NCBI GenBank assembly: GCA_947595925.1 | Contig: CANQEV010000014.1 | Location: forward strand, 1 to 58,208 | Length of the DNA stretch: 58,208 nt | Source: an uncultured Acetatifactor sp. | Lineage (GTDB): Bacteria > Bacillota > Clostridia > Lachnospirales > Lachnospiraceae | Direction of reading: 5' to 3' | Shown: one piece after another, positions 16,290-25,316 of the stretch | How the letters are laid out: the number at the start of each line of letters is the position of its first letter | Position numbering within the stretch: the stretch's first letter is position 1 | The notes under the pieces: generated by a model | What the model was told of the DNA's origin: nothing | Seen by the model: the letters and a program-made list of their open reading frames with translations, nothing else | The model's database searches: none | Made by a program: the position numbers and the translations under genes

Positions 16290-16682
16290 ATGAGAATCTT
16301 ACACTTTGAAGACGAGGCTTGTAAACATGCGGATGTGAAAAAGGCCGTGAACGCGGCGGGCCCGCAGGAAGTGGTCTGGGCGATGAATATGGAGGAGGGC
16401 TTTGCAAAGCTTCAGGAGGCGCAGCAGGAGGGAAAACCCTTTCAGGTGATCATCACGGACATGTGCTTCCCGCTTTTCGAAGGCGGCCAGGAAAGCATCC
16501 GGGCAGGGGAGGAGGTCATGGACGGCCTGGAAAAGAGGGGGCTGGACATCCCTGTGATCGTCTGTTCCTCCCTGAATATCCGCTCGCCCAGAGCTTACGG
16601 CAGCGTCTGGTATTCTCTCATCAGCGACTGGGATATGGAGCTGGCGGAGATGATCCGGAAACTGCAGAAGAATGCGGTGTGA
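16290..16682 (+). CDS. Stand-alone receiver-domain-like protein
   Basis: 130 residues, start at ATG 16290 after AGAAAGG. It resembles a CheY-type receiver: acidic residues FEDE at 6-9, likely phosphoacceptor Asp57 in VIITDMCFP and the Ser of VIVCSS. The conserved Lys of the KP motif is not visible, so phosphorylation chemistry may be altered. There is no output domain and no kinase next to it. It lies 13 bases after the exporter genes. It could bind another protein in a phospho-dependent or constitutive way. I cannot name a partner. Confidence 0.7.
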   Translation: MRILHFEDEACKHADVKKAVNAAGPQEVVWAMNMEEGFAKLQEAQQEGKPFQVIITDMCFPLFEGGQESIRAGEEVMDGLEKRGLDIPVIVCSSLNIRSPRAYGSVWYSLISDWDMELAEMIRKLQKNAV

Positions 16683-16816
16683 AAGAAGGCAGCGGCACAG
16701 GCAGAATCGGAAATGAAAAGGCGGACGCGCCGGGCGCGGGAGTCTGCCGCAGGGCCGCGGGACAAAAAGATAGAATAGACAGAATGGGATAGAGTCGGAA
16801 AAGAGGTACATCGGAG

Positions 16817-18208
16817 ATGAGAAAGATTAGGAAATGCCTTGTGCTCCTGGGATTGTGCGGGTGCCTGTGCCTGGGGGGAAAGGCGCTTCCTGCGGAGGCC
16901 GCGGAGATCCGGGAGATCCGCAGTCCCCAGGAATTACTGGACATGGCGGGGGATCCTTCCGGCAGTTATCGATTGATGGCGGACATAGATATGACAGGTG
17001 TGTCATGGGAGCCGATTGCCTTTTCCGGGAGTTTTGACGGGAACGGCTATGCGATCCTGAACCTGGAGATCGCCTCGGTGGGACAGGGCGTGGAAGATAC
17101 TTATGACGGCAACCGGAAGGTTTACGACACGTCTTTCGCCGGTTTTTTTGACACCTTAAAAGGCGCGTCGGTGACGGGCCTTGATCTGATCAATCTGCGG
17201 ATCGACGTGGACACCCAGCAGCCCTGCTTTATCGGCGGGATCGCCGGCTACATGGAGGACAGCGTCATTGAGGACAGCAGCGTCCAGGGGATCTTGCAGC
17301 TCAGGGCCTGCGACAGGATGTTCGGCGTGGGAGGCGTGATCGGGTACGGCTGCGGCAGTATCCGCAACACGGCTGCGGACGTGACCCTGGTCTGCATTGA
17401 CACGGACGCCTCCACAAGGGACGAGCAGTTCATGGGAGGGGTCTGCGCGGCCGGCTATCCGGACGTCAACGGCTGCAGCGTGAAGATTGACGGTTATGAC
17501 TCTGACCACGGCTACGTTCATGATGGCGGCCTGGTTGGGATGTATATTTTTTATCCCCAGGACGTAGGTTATTATGGCAGCATCACGGACAATTCCGTGA
17601 CGGGACGGATCACTTTCTTTGAGGACAATACCAACCGCAGGGCATACTGCGACGGGTTCATCGGGGAGATCATGAACTGGAATTTCGAGAACGGAAGAAA
17701 TGCGTCGGACTTTCAGCGCGACGAGCGGTTCGAGTATGACGTGGACCTCCTTCCCCACAGCTGCGAGAGAACGGCGGAGGGTGCCGCCGCCATTGTCTGG
17801 GAGGAGACGGTGACCGCCCCCGGGTGCGACAGCTTTGGCTATACCACCAGGAAGTGCAGCGTGGACGGCTATACGGAGACGGACGACTATACCTTAAAGA
17901 GCCATGACCTGACCTGGGAGACGGTGCGGGAGGCTACCTATGAGGAACCCGGCCTGGAGAGGGGAACCTGCAAAAACTGCGATTATTCCGAAGAGAGGGA
18001 GCTGGCAAAGCTGGAGCCTACGCCGACGCCCACCCCGGAAGCGGAGAGTGTGCCCGCGGAAGATTCGGAAACTCCCGGCCCGGGGGCTGAAGCGGCAGAG
18101 ACAGAGGAGGGAAAACTTCCAGCGGTTCCTCTGACGGCGCTGGTGATCGGAATCGCCTGCGTGGTGACGGGGGTGATCCTGTCCAGCAGGAAAAGACATT
18201 CTAAATAA
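16817..18208 (+). CDS. Membrane-anchored surface protein with GLUG-like repeats
   Basis: 463 residues. Signal peptide (MRKIRKCLVLLGLCG to about residue 29), then ADIDMTGVSWEPIAFSGSFD and further beta-helix-like segments of the type seen in GLUG-motif surface proteins (about 30-310). A Cys-containing stretch of about 100 residues follows, then a Pro/Thr/Glu-rich linker with a PTPTPTPE run and a C-terminal membrane helix (about 436-456) ending in RKRHSK. There is no LPxTG, so anchoring is by the helix rather than sortase. The start follows GGAG. Likely an adhesin or envelope protein; no ligand can be inferred. Confidence 0.75.
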   Translation: MRKIRKCLVLLGLCGCLCLGGKALPAEAAEIREIRSPQELLDMAGDPSGSYRLMADIDMTGVSWEPIAFSGSFDGNGYAILNLEIASVGQGVEDTYDGNRKVYDTSFAGFFDTLKGASVTGLDLINLRIDVDTQQPCFIGGIAGYMEDSVIEDSSVQGILQLRACDRMFGVGGVIGYGCGSIRNTAADVTLVCIDTDASTRDEQFMGGVCAAGYPDVNGCSVKIDGYDSDHGYVHDGGLVGMYIFYPQDVGYYGSITDNSVTGRITFFEDNTNRRAYCDGFIGEIMNWNFENGRNASDFQRDERFEYDVDLLPHSCERTAEGAAAIVWEETVTAPGCDSFGYTTRKCSVDGYTETDDYTLKSHDLTWETVREATYEEPGLERGTCKNCDYSEERELAKLEPTPTPTPEAESVPAEDSETPGPGAEAAETEEGKLPAVPLTALVIGIACVVTGVILSSRKRHSK

Positions 18209-18284
18209 AAAAATGATGTGAGAATAGGGAAAGGGATCCGCCCGGCGGCAGGCGGGTCGGAAATGACGGAGAGGAGCGATAGGG

Positions 18285-18674
18285 ATGGAGCAGGACAGAT
18301 TTCAGAAGGATCAGGCAGAGGAATTACAGTGGAGACAGAGGATGGAGGAACTTGCCCGGCAGCAGGCGGACTACGCGAGAAAACAGTACAACTGGACCCG
18401 CGTATCGACGATCCTGAAGATCGTGATTTTGGCGGTGGTCATAGCTGGCGCGTTCCTGTGCGTGTCAAAGGTTACCGCTCTCGCAGGTCAGGCGCAGTCA
18501 GTTCTGACGGATCTTCAGAATGCATTGGGAAATCTGGAGAGCGCGGCGGAAAACTTGAAGAATTTTGCCTCCCAGGCCGGGTCTTCCTCCAGCGTGGATC
18601 TGTCAAAGCTGGAAGAAGCGATCAACGGGCTGCTCCATTTTTTTGAGTCGAATTTCAAGTTCCCCTCCCTGTAA
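18285..18674 (+). CDS. Small single-pass membrane protein with coiled coil
   Basis: 129 residues behind GGAGCGATAGGG. A Gln/Glu/Arg-rich cytoplasmic helix (1-40) precedes a membrane helix (about 45-68, ILKIVILAVVIAGAFLCVSK), then a heptad-like Ala/Leu/Gln-rich outer helix and a Ser-rich linker. No family recognised. It lies 76 bases after the surface protein and may share its transcript. Confidence 0.65.
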   Translation: MEQDRFQKDQAEELQWRQRMEELARQQADYARKQYNWTRVSTILKIVILAVVIAGAFLCVSKVTALAGQAQSVLTDLQNALGNLESAAENLKNFASQAGSSSSVDLSKLEEAINGLLHFFESNFKFPSL

Positions 18675-18702
18675 AGGGAAAAAACAAGCTGCAGAAGTTT
18701 TA

Positions 18703-18730
18703 TTGACAAAATTGTCTTTTGTGATACATT
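18703..18730 (+). promoter_or_regulatory. Promoter before the 118-residue hypothetical gene
   Basis: TTGACA (18703-18708), a 16-base spacer and TACATT (18725-18730). It gives a 5' leader of about 135 bases. Confidence 0.6.
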
Positions 18731-18737
18731 ATTAAGT

Positions 18738-18871
18738 AGGGATGGCCGCGTAGTCCCTTGGGGACTGCCTGCGGGTGTCCTTTATGTACTATTCGCAGGA
18801 AAACGGAGAGGTATGGCCTAGAAGAAGACAATATAGTCTTTGCGGGCAAAAACAGGAGAGGAAGGTGCTTT
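18738..18871 (+). other. Folded 5' leader of the hypothetical gene
   Basis: The leader contains AGTCCC/GGGACT (18752-18757 with 18761-18766) and CCTGCG/CGCAGG (18768-18773 with 18794-18799), two adjacent perfect six-base stems, flanked by GGCC motifs near 18744 and 18815. I do not recognise a known riboswitch. It ends in the ribosome site AGGAGAGGAAGG. Confidence 0.35.
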
Positions 18872-19228
18872 ATGGGGTTATTGGACATTTTTAAGAGAAA
18901 AAAGGAACCTATTCATTTTGAAGAGATCGATTCGATCGAAAAGGCGAAAGAGGCCTGCAAAAAGCGCAAATTGGAGAGGATGTATATGATTTCTCCCATA
19001 TTCGGGGGCGCGGAGGATGACAGCAATGTTTTGTATGTACCGGTCGGCGTAAAGGGGCTGAAGAATTGTTACGACGCGATCCTTGAGGGGCTCGTGGCAG
19101 AGGGACAGGCTAAGACCTTTGACTGTACGCCCGAATACCGGGGAAACAGCGTTGTACCCTGCAAGCTCACCATCGTGTCCGGGAAGGACGGGAAGGAAGT
19201 GTACCGTCAGACCATCGACATCTGGTGA
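18872..19228 (+). CDS. Hypothetical protein, 118 residues
   Basis: Start at ATG 18872 behind AGGAGAGGAAGG; the frame is open further upstream but has no ribosome site there. The product begins with an amphipathic basic segment (MGLLDIFKRKKEP) often seen in small membrane-associated Firmicutes proteins, followed by a soluble alpha/beta domain. No catalytic motif and no named family recognised. Confidence 0.65.
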   Translation: MGLLDIFKRKKEPIHFEEIDSIEKAKEACKKRKLERMYMISPIFGGAEDDSNVLYVPVGVKGLKNCYDAILEGLVAEGQAKTFDCTPEYRGNSVVPCKLTIVSGKDGKEVYRQTIDIW

Positions 19229-19544
19229 AAACTGGCGGAACTCTGTCCTGATCCGATTTGCGGCGGACAATATGGAAGGGCTGCTGAAAAAGATCAGCGG
19301 GCTGTAACGCCCCAACAAGATTTTTACAACAAAAAGAAGACGGTTCGCGCAAATGCCTTGATTTTTAAAGTGAATTGTGCGATACTGTATACAAAGGCAG
19401 TTTCCGATCTTTTCCAAAATATGAAATGACATTCTGTGTATGGTCGTTACATGTATTAGATGGGAAAGCGGTGCCGCCGGTTTTGATAATATGGCTGATG
19501 GCAGAAATGGATTTCGAGTCAACAGGTTCAAGGAGGGACGGCCT
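19229..19544. other. Gene-poor stretch with a possible coding remnant
   Basis: No complete gene seen. Just after the previous stop, another frame encodes a helix-like tail ending DNMEGLLKKISGL and a stop near 19307. It looks like the end of a protein but has no credible start, so it may be a decayed or frameshifted tail. The rest (19310-19520) is AT-richer and shows no clear terminator. Confidence 0.3.
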
Positions 19545-19634
19545 ATGGGGATTAATGGGAGCACTACGGCGAGATCCGGTACAACCGATGATGCGGCGGG
19601 GAACGCCGCGCAGAAGACGAAACGCTGTTTCTGA
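19545..19634 (+). CDS. Candidate 29-residue peptide gene
   Basis: ATG 19545 follows an excellent ribosome site, AAGGAGGG, with seven bases of spacing. The peptide is small, hydrophilic and rich in Thr, Ala and Gly, and ends in KTKRCF. A single Cys next to the C-terminal residue is unusual. It lies 53 bases before the FliD-like gene and could be a leader peptide for it, a secreted peptide or chance. No homologue is recognised. Confidence 0.4.
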   Translation: MGINGSTTARSGTTDDAAGNAAQKTKRCF

Positions 19635-19687
19635 TTGAGACAGCACGATGTTCCTGAAAATGGTCCTTAAGAAAGGTGATGACGATC

Positions 19688-20869
19688 ATGAGTTTCAATT
19701 TTTCAAGTTTGTTTTCTAATAACTCCAATACATTTGGGAGTACGAATTGGTTTTCCGATTGGTACAGTATCAAGAACGGCAGTTACGGCAAGCTGATGAG
19801 GGCGTATTACAACACTCCCAGCAGTTCCAATACGACGGCCGCCAGCAGGAAGAGCAGAACAAGCGACGTCGTGGATCAGATCATAGAGGAGAAAAAGAAT
19901 CCGAAGGTTTCCGAGGAGACGCAGGCGGCCAATGAACATTTGTCAACGGCGATCTCAACCCTGAAGAATACTGTTACGACCCTGCAGAACGCGAATACTT
20001 ACACTGCTTCCGAGGACGGAACCAGCGCGGCGGAAAAAGTGGTGTCCGCAGTGAAGGATTATGTCTCCCAGTATAACGACACGGTCAATACGGCGAAGGA
20101 ATCCACATTGGCGAACAAGACGGCTCATGTGGCCGGGATGATGAGAAGTTCGGCGACCAACGCGGATAAGCTGGCGGAGATCGGGATTACGGTGAACAGC
20201 GACGGGACCCTGCAGTTAAACGAGGACAAATTAAAGGCCACGGATATCTCCAAGGTTCAGGATCTTTTCTCCAAGGACAATGTGATCAGCTATGGCTCCA
20301 CGGTGATGTCCCGGCTTGGCTTTGCAAGCGTTTCCTCCGGTTCCGTAAAGAGCACGGAAAAAGAGACGGAAAAGCAGGACAACACGGTTTATGAAGGCGC
20401 GTCTTCCCTGAAGACGGACATCGAAAAGCTGACTTCCGGTTCCCTGTTTGAAAAGGTAAAGGGCGAGGACGGCAAGACGGGGTACGACATCGAAAAGATC
20501 TTTTCCGCGGCAAAGAGCTTTGTTGGCAATTACAACCGCATGCTGGAATCCGCAGGCTCCAGCTTTAACTCCGGCGTGATGTCGAATCTGGCGAGCATCC
20601 TGGAAAAGACGGAGAAGAATAAGAGCGCGCTGAAGGAATTTGGAATCAGCGTGGACAATAAGGGCAGGATGAAGATCGACGAGGATGCCTTTAAGAATTC
20701 CGATATGTCCAAGGTACAGAAGTTCTTTAAGGACTATGGGTCTTCCATCTCTTCCAATGTGTCGTTGGTAAATTACTATATGACGACGCAGGCCGATGCC
20801 TCCAATGGCTATACGCCGGACGGCATGTATAACCCGCTGGCAGACAACCGCTATAATACCTTCGTGTAG
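19688..20869 (+). CDS. FliD-C-like protein with duplicated domain, no flagellar context
   Basis: 393 residues from ATG 19688 behind AAAGGTG. Two related halves (about residues 110-215 and 270-390) each contain a phrase like the FliD filament-cap C-terminal domain: LAEIGITVNSDGTLQLNED and LKEFGISVDNKGRMKIDED, each preceded by a helix with the (Q/N)YN motif. The N-terminus is Ser/Asn-rich. The family normally caps flagella, but no flagellar gene is in this window. Inference: either an orphan flagellar gene in a motile strain or a repurposed filament or surface cap. A terminator follows. Confidence 0.7.
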   Translation: MSFNFSSLFSNNSNTFGSTNWFSDWYSIKNGSYGKLMRAYYNTPSSSNTTAASRKSRTSDVVDQIIEEKKNPKVSEETQAANEHLSTAISTLKNTVTTLQNANTYTASEDGTSAAEKVVSAVKDYVSQYNDTVNTAKESTLANKTAHVAGMMRSSATNADKLAEIGITVNSDGTLQLNEDKLKATDISKVQDLFSKDNVISYGSTVMSRLGFASVSSGSVKSTEKETEKQDNTVYEGASSLKTDIEKLTSGSLFEKVKGEDGKTGYDIEKIFSAAKSFVGNYNRMLESAGSSFNSGVMSNLASILEKTEKNKSALKEFGISVDNKGRMKIDEDAFKNSDMSKVQKFFKDYGSSISSNVSLVNYYMTTQADASNGYTPDGMYNPLADNRYNTFV

Positions 20870-20924
20870 AAAAACGGCTGACGGCGGCAGAATCGGCAGA
20901 TTAAAATGACAGAGTGAACAGGAT

Positions 20925-20958
20925 GGGCGGCACACGCAGAAAAGTGCCGCCCGTTTTC
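20925..20958 (+). terminator. Terminator after the FliD-like gene
   Basis: GGGCGGCAC (20925-20933) pairs perfectly with GTGCCGCCC (20944-20952) around a ten-base loop, followed by GTTTTCT. Confidence 0.8.
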
Positions 20959-20972
20959 TATCCTATTGCCTG

Positions 20973-21001
20973 TTGTGCAAAGAGAATTTCTGTGTTATAG
21001 T
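20973..21001 (+). promoter_or_regulatory. Promoter of the Ser/Thr kinase gene
   Basis: TTGTGC (20973-20978), a 17-base spacer and TATAGT (20996-21001). The same TGTGTTATAGTA core recurs before the next gene at 22082-22093. The leader to the kinase is about 190 bases and holds no gene; I see no known riboswitch in it. Confidence 0.6.
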
Positions 21002-21198
21002 ATCCTTATCTTATTTTTTGGATGTCTGATGTTTCAGACTGTGAGTTTCAAGCTTTTCTGAATTGTCTGAAGTTCTGGTGAATATCAAAGCGTATCCCAA
21101 GGCATGCAATCAAGGATCCTGTCTGACAGGGAATGAATTGTGGAAGAAATTACGGGTCGGAGAGTGCATAAGAGTGTAAATTTCGAGGAGGAGTATGG

Positions 21199-22035
21199 AT
21201 GAACGGGGAAAATACGGTTGTTGGGGGAAAGTATCGGCTTCTGCGCGTGATCGGCAGAGGGGGCGTTTCCAAGGTATATCTGGGGGAGGCGCTTGCGGAC
21301 GGAAAGCGGTATGCGGTGAAGGAGATGGACTGGGTTCCGGATCAGGCGGCAGGATTGGGAAGAGGGGATAAGCGCGCCGCCGGACAGGACGCCGGCAGGG
21401 GAATGTGGATGGAGATCCGGATGCAGCAAAAGCTGCATCACCCGGCCCTGCCCCATATCTGGGACGCCTGGGAGGAGCGGGGAAAGATCTATATTGTGAT
21501 GGATTATGTGGAGGGCGTTCCCCTGGACCGGCTGCTGCGGGAGGAAGGGGCAAGGCCCCTGGACCAGGCGCTGGACTGGGGGCTCCAGCTCTGCAGGGCC
21601 CTGCTGTATCTGCACAGTTTTCAGCCGCCCGTGATCTACCGGGACATGAAGCCCGCCAATGTGATCCTGCGGGAGGATGGGAGACTGGTGCTGCTGGACT
21701 TCGGGGCGGCGAGGCAGTACCGGGCGCGCAAGAGGCGGGACACGGTGCCGCTGGGAACCCCGGGGTATGCGGCGCCGGAGCAGTACCGGGGCAGGCAGAG
21801 CGACGTCAGGACGGATATCTATTGCCTGGGAGTGACCCTGTACCACATGCTCACGGGGCATGACCCCGGGGAGCCGCCCTATCGGATCTGCGGGATCCGG
21901 GAGTGGAACCGGGGACTGCCCAGGAGACTGGAACGAGTCGTGAAGAAGTGTACGGCGCAGCAGCGCTGGCGGAGGTATCGGAGCTGCGAGGAAGTGATCA
22001 GGGCGCTGGAGCGCTGCCAGGGGAGAAAGAGATAG
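21199..22035 (+). CDS. Soluble eukaryotic-type Ser/Thr protein kinase
   Basis: 278 residues, essentially a bare kinase domain behind CGAGGAGGAG. Gly loop IGRGGVSKV (18-26), ATP-binding Lys41 in AVKEMD, catalytic loop YRDMKPAN with Asp149 (Tyr in place of the usual His), DFG starting at Asp167 and the APE motif in GYAAPEQYRG. Unlike PrkC/Stk1 there is no membrane helix and no PASTA repeat, so it does not sense muropeptides directly. All catalytic residues are present. Its target is unknown. The next gene, a PHP phosphoesterase, has a similar promoter but a separate one. Confidence 0.88.
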   Translation: MNGENTVVGGKYRLLRVIGRGGVSKVYLGEALADGKRYAVKEMDWVPDQAAGLGRGDKRAAGQDAGRGMWMEIRMQQKLHHPALPHIWDAWEERGKIYIVMDYVEGVPLDRLLREEGARPLDQALDWGLQLCRALLYLHSFQPPVIYRDMKPANVILREDGRLVLLDFGAARQYRARKRRDTVPLGTPGYAAPEQYRGRQSDVRTDIYCLGVTLYHMLTGHDPGEPPYRICGIREWNRGLPRRLERVVKKCTAQQRWRRYRSCEEVIRALERCQGRKR

Positions 22036-22063
22036 GGGCTAAGCAAACCGGTTCGACAGATGG

Positions 22064-22092
22064 GTGACAAGCATTCCGAACTGTGTTATAGT
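22064..22092 (+). promoter_or_regulatory. Promoter of the PHP gene
   Basis: GTGACA (22064-22069), a 17-base spacer and TATAGT (22087-22092), the same -10 context as the kinase promoter. Confidence 0.55.
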
Positions 22093-22148
22093 AAGAGCGT
22101 GAGCGCAAGAGACAAGGAGAAAGTCGGAGTGATAAAGGAGGTTGTACC

Positions 22149-22901
22149 ATGGCGGTATTAGCGCTGCGGCCGGAGTATCCGTACGCGTACGAGACACACC
22201 TTCACACCAGCGAGGGAAGCGCCTGCGGGAGAAGTTCCGGGGCGGAAATGGCCAGGGCGTGCAAGGAGACCGGGTATGCGGGGATCTTTGTGACGGATCA
22301 TTTTTACCACGGAAACACGGCGGTGGACCGGAGCCTGGGCTGGGAAGACTGGGTAGAGGGTTACTGCAAGGGGTATGAGAACGCCAAGGCGGAGGGAGAG
22401 AAGATAGGGCTTCAGGTGTTTTTCGGCTGGGAGCAGTCTTATCAGGGCACGGATTTTTTGATCTATGGGCTGGATAAGGCCTGGCTGAAAGCGCACCCGG
22501 AGATCCGGGATTGCACGGTGGAAGAGCAGTACCGGCTTGTAAAGCGGGACGGCGGCATGGTGATCCACGCCCACCCTTACCGGGAGGCGGACTATATCCC
22601 GGAGATCCGGCTCTTCCCGGAGTTCGTGGACGGCGTGGAGGTGGTCAACGCCTCTCATGCCAGGAGGGGTGTCGGGGTGGACGGTCTTTCGGAATTTGAC
22701 AGAAGGGCGCTGGCGTATGCCAGGGAATGGGATCTTCCCCAGACAGGGGGCTCCGATATCCACAGCGTCGCCCTGTTCGGCGGGGGCATGGCGTTTTCTC
22801 GACGACTGGACTCCGTGAAGGACTTCATGGACGCGGTTCTCTCGAGGGAGGGGATCGTCCTCAGGGCGGATCCCGGTTTTCCGGGACTGGGCGGGAGATA
22901 A
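22149..22901 (+). CDS. PHP-domain metal-dependent phosphoesterase
   Basis: 250 residues behind AAGGAGG. PHP metal-ligand motifs appear in order: ETHLHTSEGS near the start, VTDHFYHGN, IHAHPYRE and GGSDIHS near the end. Related proteins hydrolyse phosphate esters such as histidinol phosphate or 3',5'-bisphosphonucleosides. The N-terminal THLHTS variant with a SEGSACG continuation is typical of uncharacterised clostridial PHP proteins, so the substrate stays open. It is a soluble cytoplasmic protein with no signal peptide. Confidence 0.82.
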   Translation: MAVLALRPEYPYAYETHLHTSEGSACGRSSGAEMARACKETGYAGIFVTDHFYHGNTAVDRSLGWEDWVEGYCKGYENAKAEGEKIGLQVFFGWEQSYQGTDFLIYGLDKAWLKAHPEIRDCTVEEQYRLVKRDGGMVIHAHPYREADYIPEIRLFPEFVDGVEVVNASHARRGVGVDGLSEFDRRALAYAREWDLPQTGGSDIHSVALFGGGMAFSRRLDSVKDFMDAVLSREGIVLRADPGFPGLGGR

Positions 22902-22917
22902 AGGAAAAAGATAATCC

Positions 22918-22946
22918 TTGCATATCCCCCGGCTTTTCGCTATAAT
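22918..22946 (+). promoter_or_regulatory. Promoter of the aconitase-family gene
   Basis: TTGCAT (22918-22923), a 17-base spacer and a perfect TATAAT (22941-22946); about 65 bases to the start codon. Confidence 0.75.
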
Positions 22947-23011
22947 AGCAGGTGTCGATTTCAATCAATTTCTGATAAAACGGAATGGGTATCACAAAGA
23001 GGAGGAAAACT

Positions 23012-25306
23012 ATGATCGAGCTTATGCAGGGCGGCGCGTACCTGATCAACGGCGCGGAGATCGTGCCGGACGACGCCGAGGCTCCCGCGGCCATCGCGGC
23101 GAAGACCGGAAAGAAGACAACGAAGGAGGAAGCGGCGAAAAATACCATCGCCTACCGGATCCTGGAGAGCCATAACACTTCCGGAAACATGGAAAAACTG
23201 AAGATCCGCTTCGACAAGCTGACCAGCCACGACATTACTTTCGTGGGGATCATCCAGACGGCCAGGGCTTCCGGACTGACGAAGTTCCCCATGCCCTATG
23301 TCCTCACCAACTGCCACAATTCTCTGTGCGCGGTGGGCGGCACCATCAACGAAGATGACCACATGTTTGGTCTGACCTGCGCGAAAAAGTATGGCGGCGT
23401 CTATGTTCCCCCTCACCAGGCGGTGATCCATCAGTACGCCAGGGAGATGCTTGCCGGCGGCGGAAAGATGATCCTGGGAAGCGATTCCCATACCCGGTAC
23501 GGCGCTCTGGGCACCATGGCCATGGGCGAGGGCGGCCCCGAGCTGGTGAAGCAGCTTTTGAACCAGACCTATGACATCAATATGCCGGGCGTTGTGGGCG
23601 TATATCTCACCGGCGCTCCCGTGAAGGGCGTAGGGCCCCAGGACGTGGCTCTGGCCATCATCGGCGCGGTGTTTAAAAACGGTTATGTCAAGAATAAAGT
23701 GATGGAGTTCGTAGGGCCCGGCGTGTCCAGCCTCTCCGCGGATTTCCGGATCGGCATCGACGTGATGACGACGGAGACCACCTGTCTTTCTTCCATCTGG
23801 AGGACCGACGAGGAGATCAGGGAGTTCTATGAGATCCACGGCAGGACCGAAGATTTTGAAGAGCTGAATCCCGGCCAGGTAGCCTACTATGACGGCATGA
23901 TCAAGATCGATCTCTCGGAGATCCGGCCCATGATCGCCATGCCTTTCCATCCCAGCAATACATACACCATCGAGGAACTCAACGCGAACTTGATGGACAT
24001 TCTGGACGAGACGGAAAAGCGCGCCCAGGTGAGTCTGGACGGCGCTGTGGAGTACAGCCTGAAGGATAAGGTGAAGAACGGACGCTTCCTGGTGGATCAG
24101 GGTATCATCGCGGGCTGCGCCGGCGGCGGATTTGAGAATATCTGCGCGGCAGCGGATATCTTAAAGGGGAAATACATCGGCTCCGACAGTTTTACGCTCA
24201 GCGTGTATCCCGCCTCCATGCCCGTGTATATGGAACTGATCCGGAACGGCTGCGCGGCATCGATCCTGGAGACCGGCGCCGTGATCAAGACGGCGTTCTG
24301 CGGCCCCTGCTTCGGCGCAGGAGACACCCCCGCGAACAACGCCTTCAGCATCCGCCACTCCACCAGGAACTTCCCCAACAGGGAGGGCAGCAAGCTCCAG
24401 AGCGGCCAGATCTCTTCCGTGGCGCTGATGGACGCAAGGTCTATCGCGGCTACTGCGGCCAACAAGGGGTATCTGACTCCCGCCACAGACTTTGACGGCG
24501 AGATCGGTAAGTACAAGTATCATTTCGATGCGAACATATACGCCAACCGCGTGTTTGACTCCAAGGGCGTGGCGGATCCGGACACGGAGATCCAGTTTGG
24601 CCCCAATATCAAGGACTGGCCCATGATGGGAGCGCTTCCCGAGAACCTGGTGCTCCGCGTCGTCAGCGAGATCCACGATCCCGTCACCACTACCGACGAG
24701 CTGATCCCCTCCGGGGAGACTTCCTCTTATCGCTCCAATCCTCTGGGGCTGGCGGAGTTTACCCTGAGCCGGAAGGATCCCAATTATGTGGGCCTGGCAA
24801 AGGATATCCAGAAAGCGGAAAAGGCGAGAATGGCCGGGGAGCATCCCTGCCAGGCGCACCCGGACGTAAAGCCCGTGATGCACGCTGTAAAGACCCTTTT
24901 CCCAGACGCAAACCACGAGAACACCGGCTTTGGCTCTACGATCTTCGCAGTCAAGCCCGGGGACGGTTCCGCCAGGGAGCAGGCCGCTTCCTGTCAGAAA
25001 GTGCTGGGCGGCTGGGCGAATATCGCCAACGAGTACGCTACAAAGCGCTACCGCTCCAATCTGATCAACTGGGGCATGCTGCCCTTCCTGATCCATGAGG
25101 GCGAGCTTCCCTTCAAGAACCTGGATTATTTGTTCCTGCCCGGTATTCGGAAAGCCGTAGAGGAAAAGGCGGACGTGATCAAGGCGTATAAGGTGGATGC
25201 AAAAGCGGAAACCCTGACCGAATTTGAACTCCGTCTGGGCGAGCTCACGGACGAGGAGCGCCAGATCATTTTGAAGGGCTGCCTGATCAACTACAACAGA
25301 GTATAA
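23012..25306 (+). CDS. Aconitase-superfamily hydratase (YbhJ-like)
   Basis: 764 residues from ATG 23012 behind GAGGAGG. The iron-sulfur ligands fit the aconitase pattern: Cys369 in AGCAGGG, then Cys430 and Cys433 in CGPCFG, a 61/3 spacing close to that of true aconitase. The substrate-binding phrase [19 protein letters not shown] is present. The C-terminal swivel domain is in the same chain. Overall wording and length resemble the poorly characterised E. coli YbhJ-type hydratases rather than AcnA, AcnB or LeuCD. No citrate-cycle gene is near. Likely reaction: hydration/dehydration of a hydroxy-acid; the substrate is not inferable. Confidence 0.85.
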   Translation: MIELMQGGAYLINGAEIVPDDAEAPAAIAAKTGKKTTKEEAAKNTIAYRILESHNTSGNMEKLKIRFDKLTSHDITFVGIIQTARASGLTKFPMPYVLTNCHNSLCAVGGTINEDDHMFGLTCAKKYGGVYVPPHQAVIHQYAREMLAGGGKMILGSDSHTRYGALGTMAMGEGGPELVKQLLNQTYDINMPGVVGVYLTGAPVKGVGPQDVALAIIGAVFKNGYVKNKVMEFVGPGVSSLSADFRIGIDVMTTETTCLSSIWRTDEEIREFYEIHGRTEDFEELNPGQVAYYDGMIKIDLSEIRPMIAMPFHPSNTYTIEELNANLMDILDETEKRAQVSLDGAVEYSLKDKVKNGRFLVDQGIIAGCAGGGFENICAAADILKGKYIGSDSFTLSVYPASMPVYMELIRNGCAASILETGAVIKTAFCGPCFGAGDTPANNAFSIRHSTRNFPNREGSKLQSGQISSVALMDARSIAATAANKGYLTPATDFDGEIGKYKYHFDANIYANRVFDSKGVADPDTEIQFGPNIKDWPMMGALPENLVLRVVSEIHDPVTTTDELIPSGETSSYRSNPLGLAEFTLSRKDPNYVGLAKDIQKAEKARMAGEHPCQAHPDVKPVMHAVKTLFPDANHENTGFGSTIFAVKPGDGSAREQAASCQKVLGGWANIANEYATKRYRSNLINWGMLPFLIHEGELPFKNLDYLFLPGIRKAVEEKADVIKAYKVDAKAETLTEFELRLGELTDEERQIILKGCLINYNRV

Positions 25307-25316
25307 GGAGAGAGCG

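Noticed and set aside
19375..19638. An 87-codon frame overlapping the 29-codon candidate
   Set aside because: Arg-rich C-terminus, no ribosome site and a different frame from the short peptide with the strong site.
22961..23950. Long minus-strand frame opposite the hydratase
   Set aside because: Shadow of a confidently assigned gene with iron-sulfur ligands in place.
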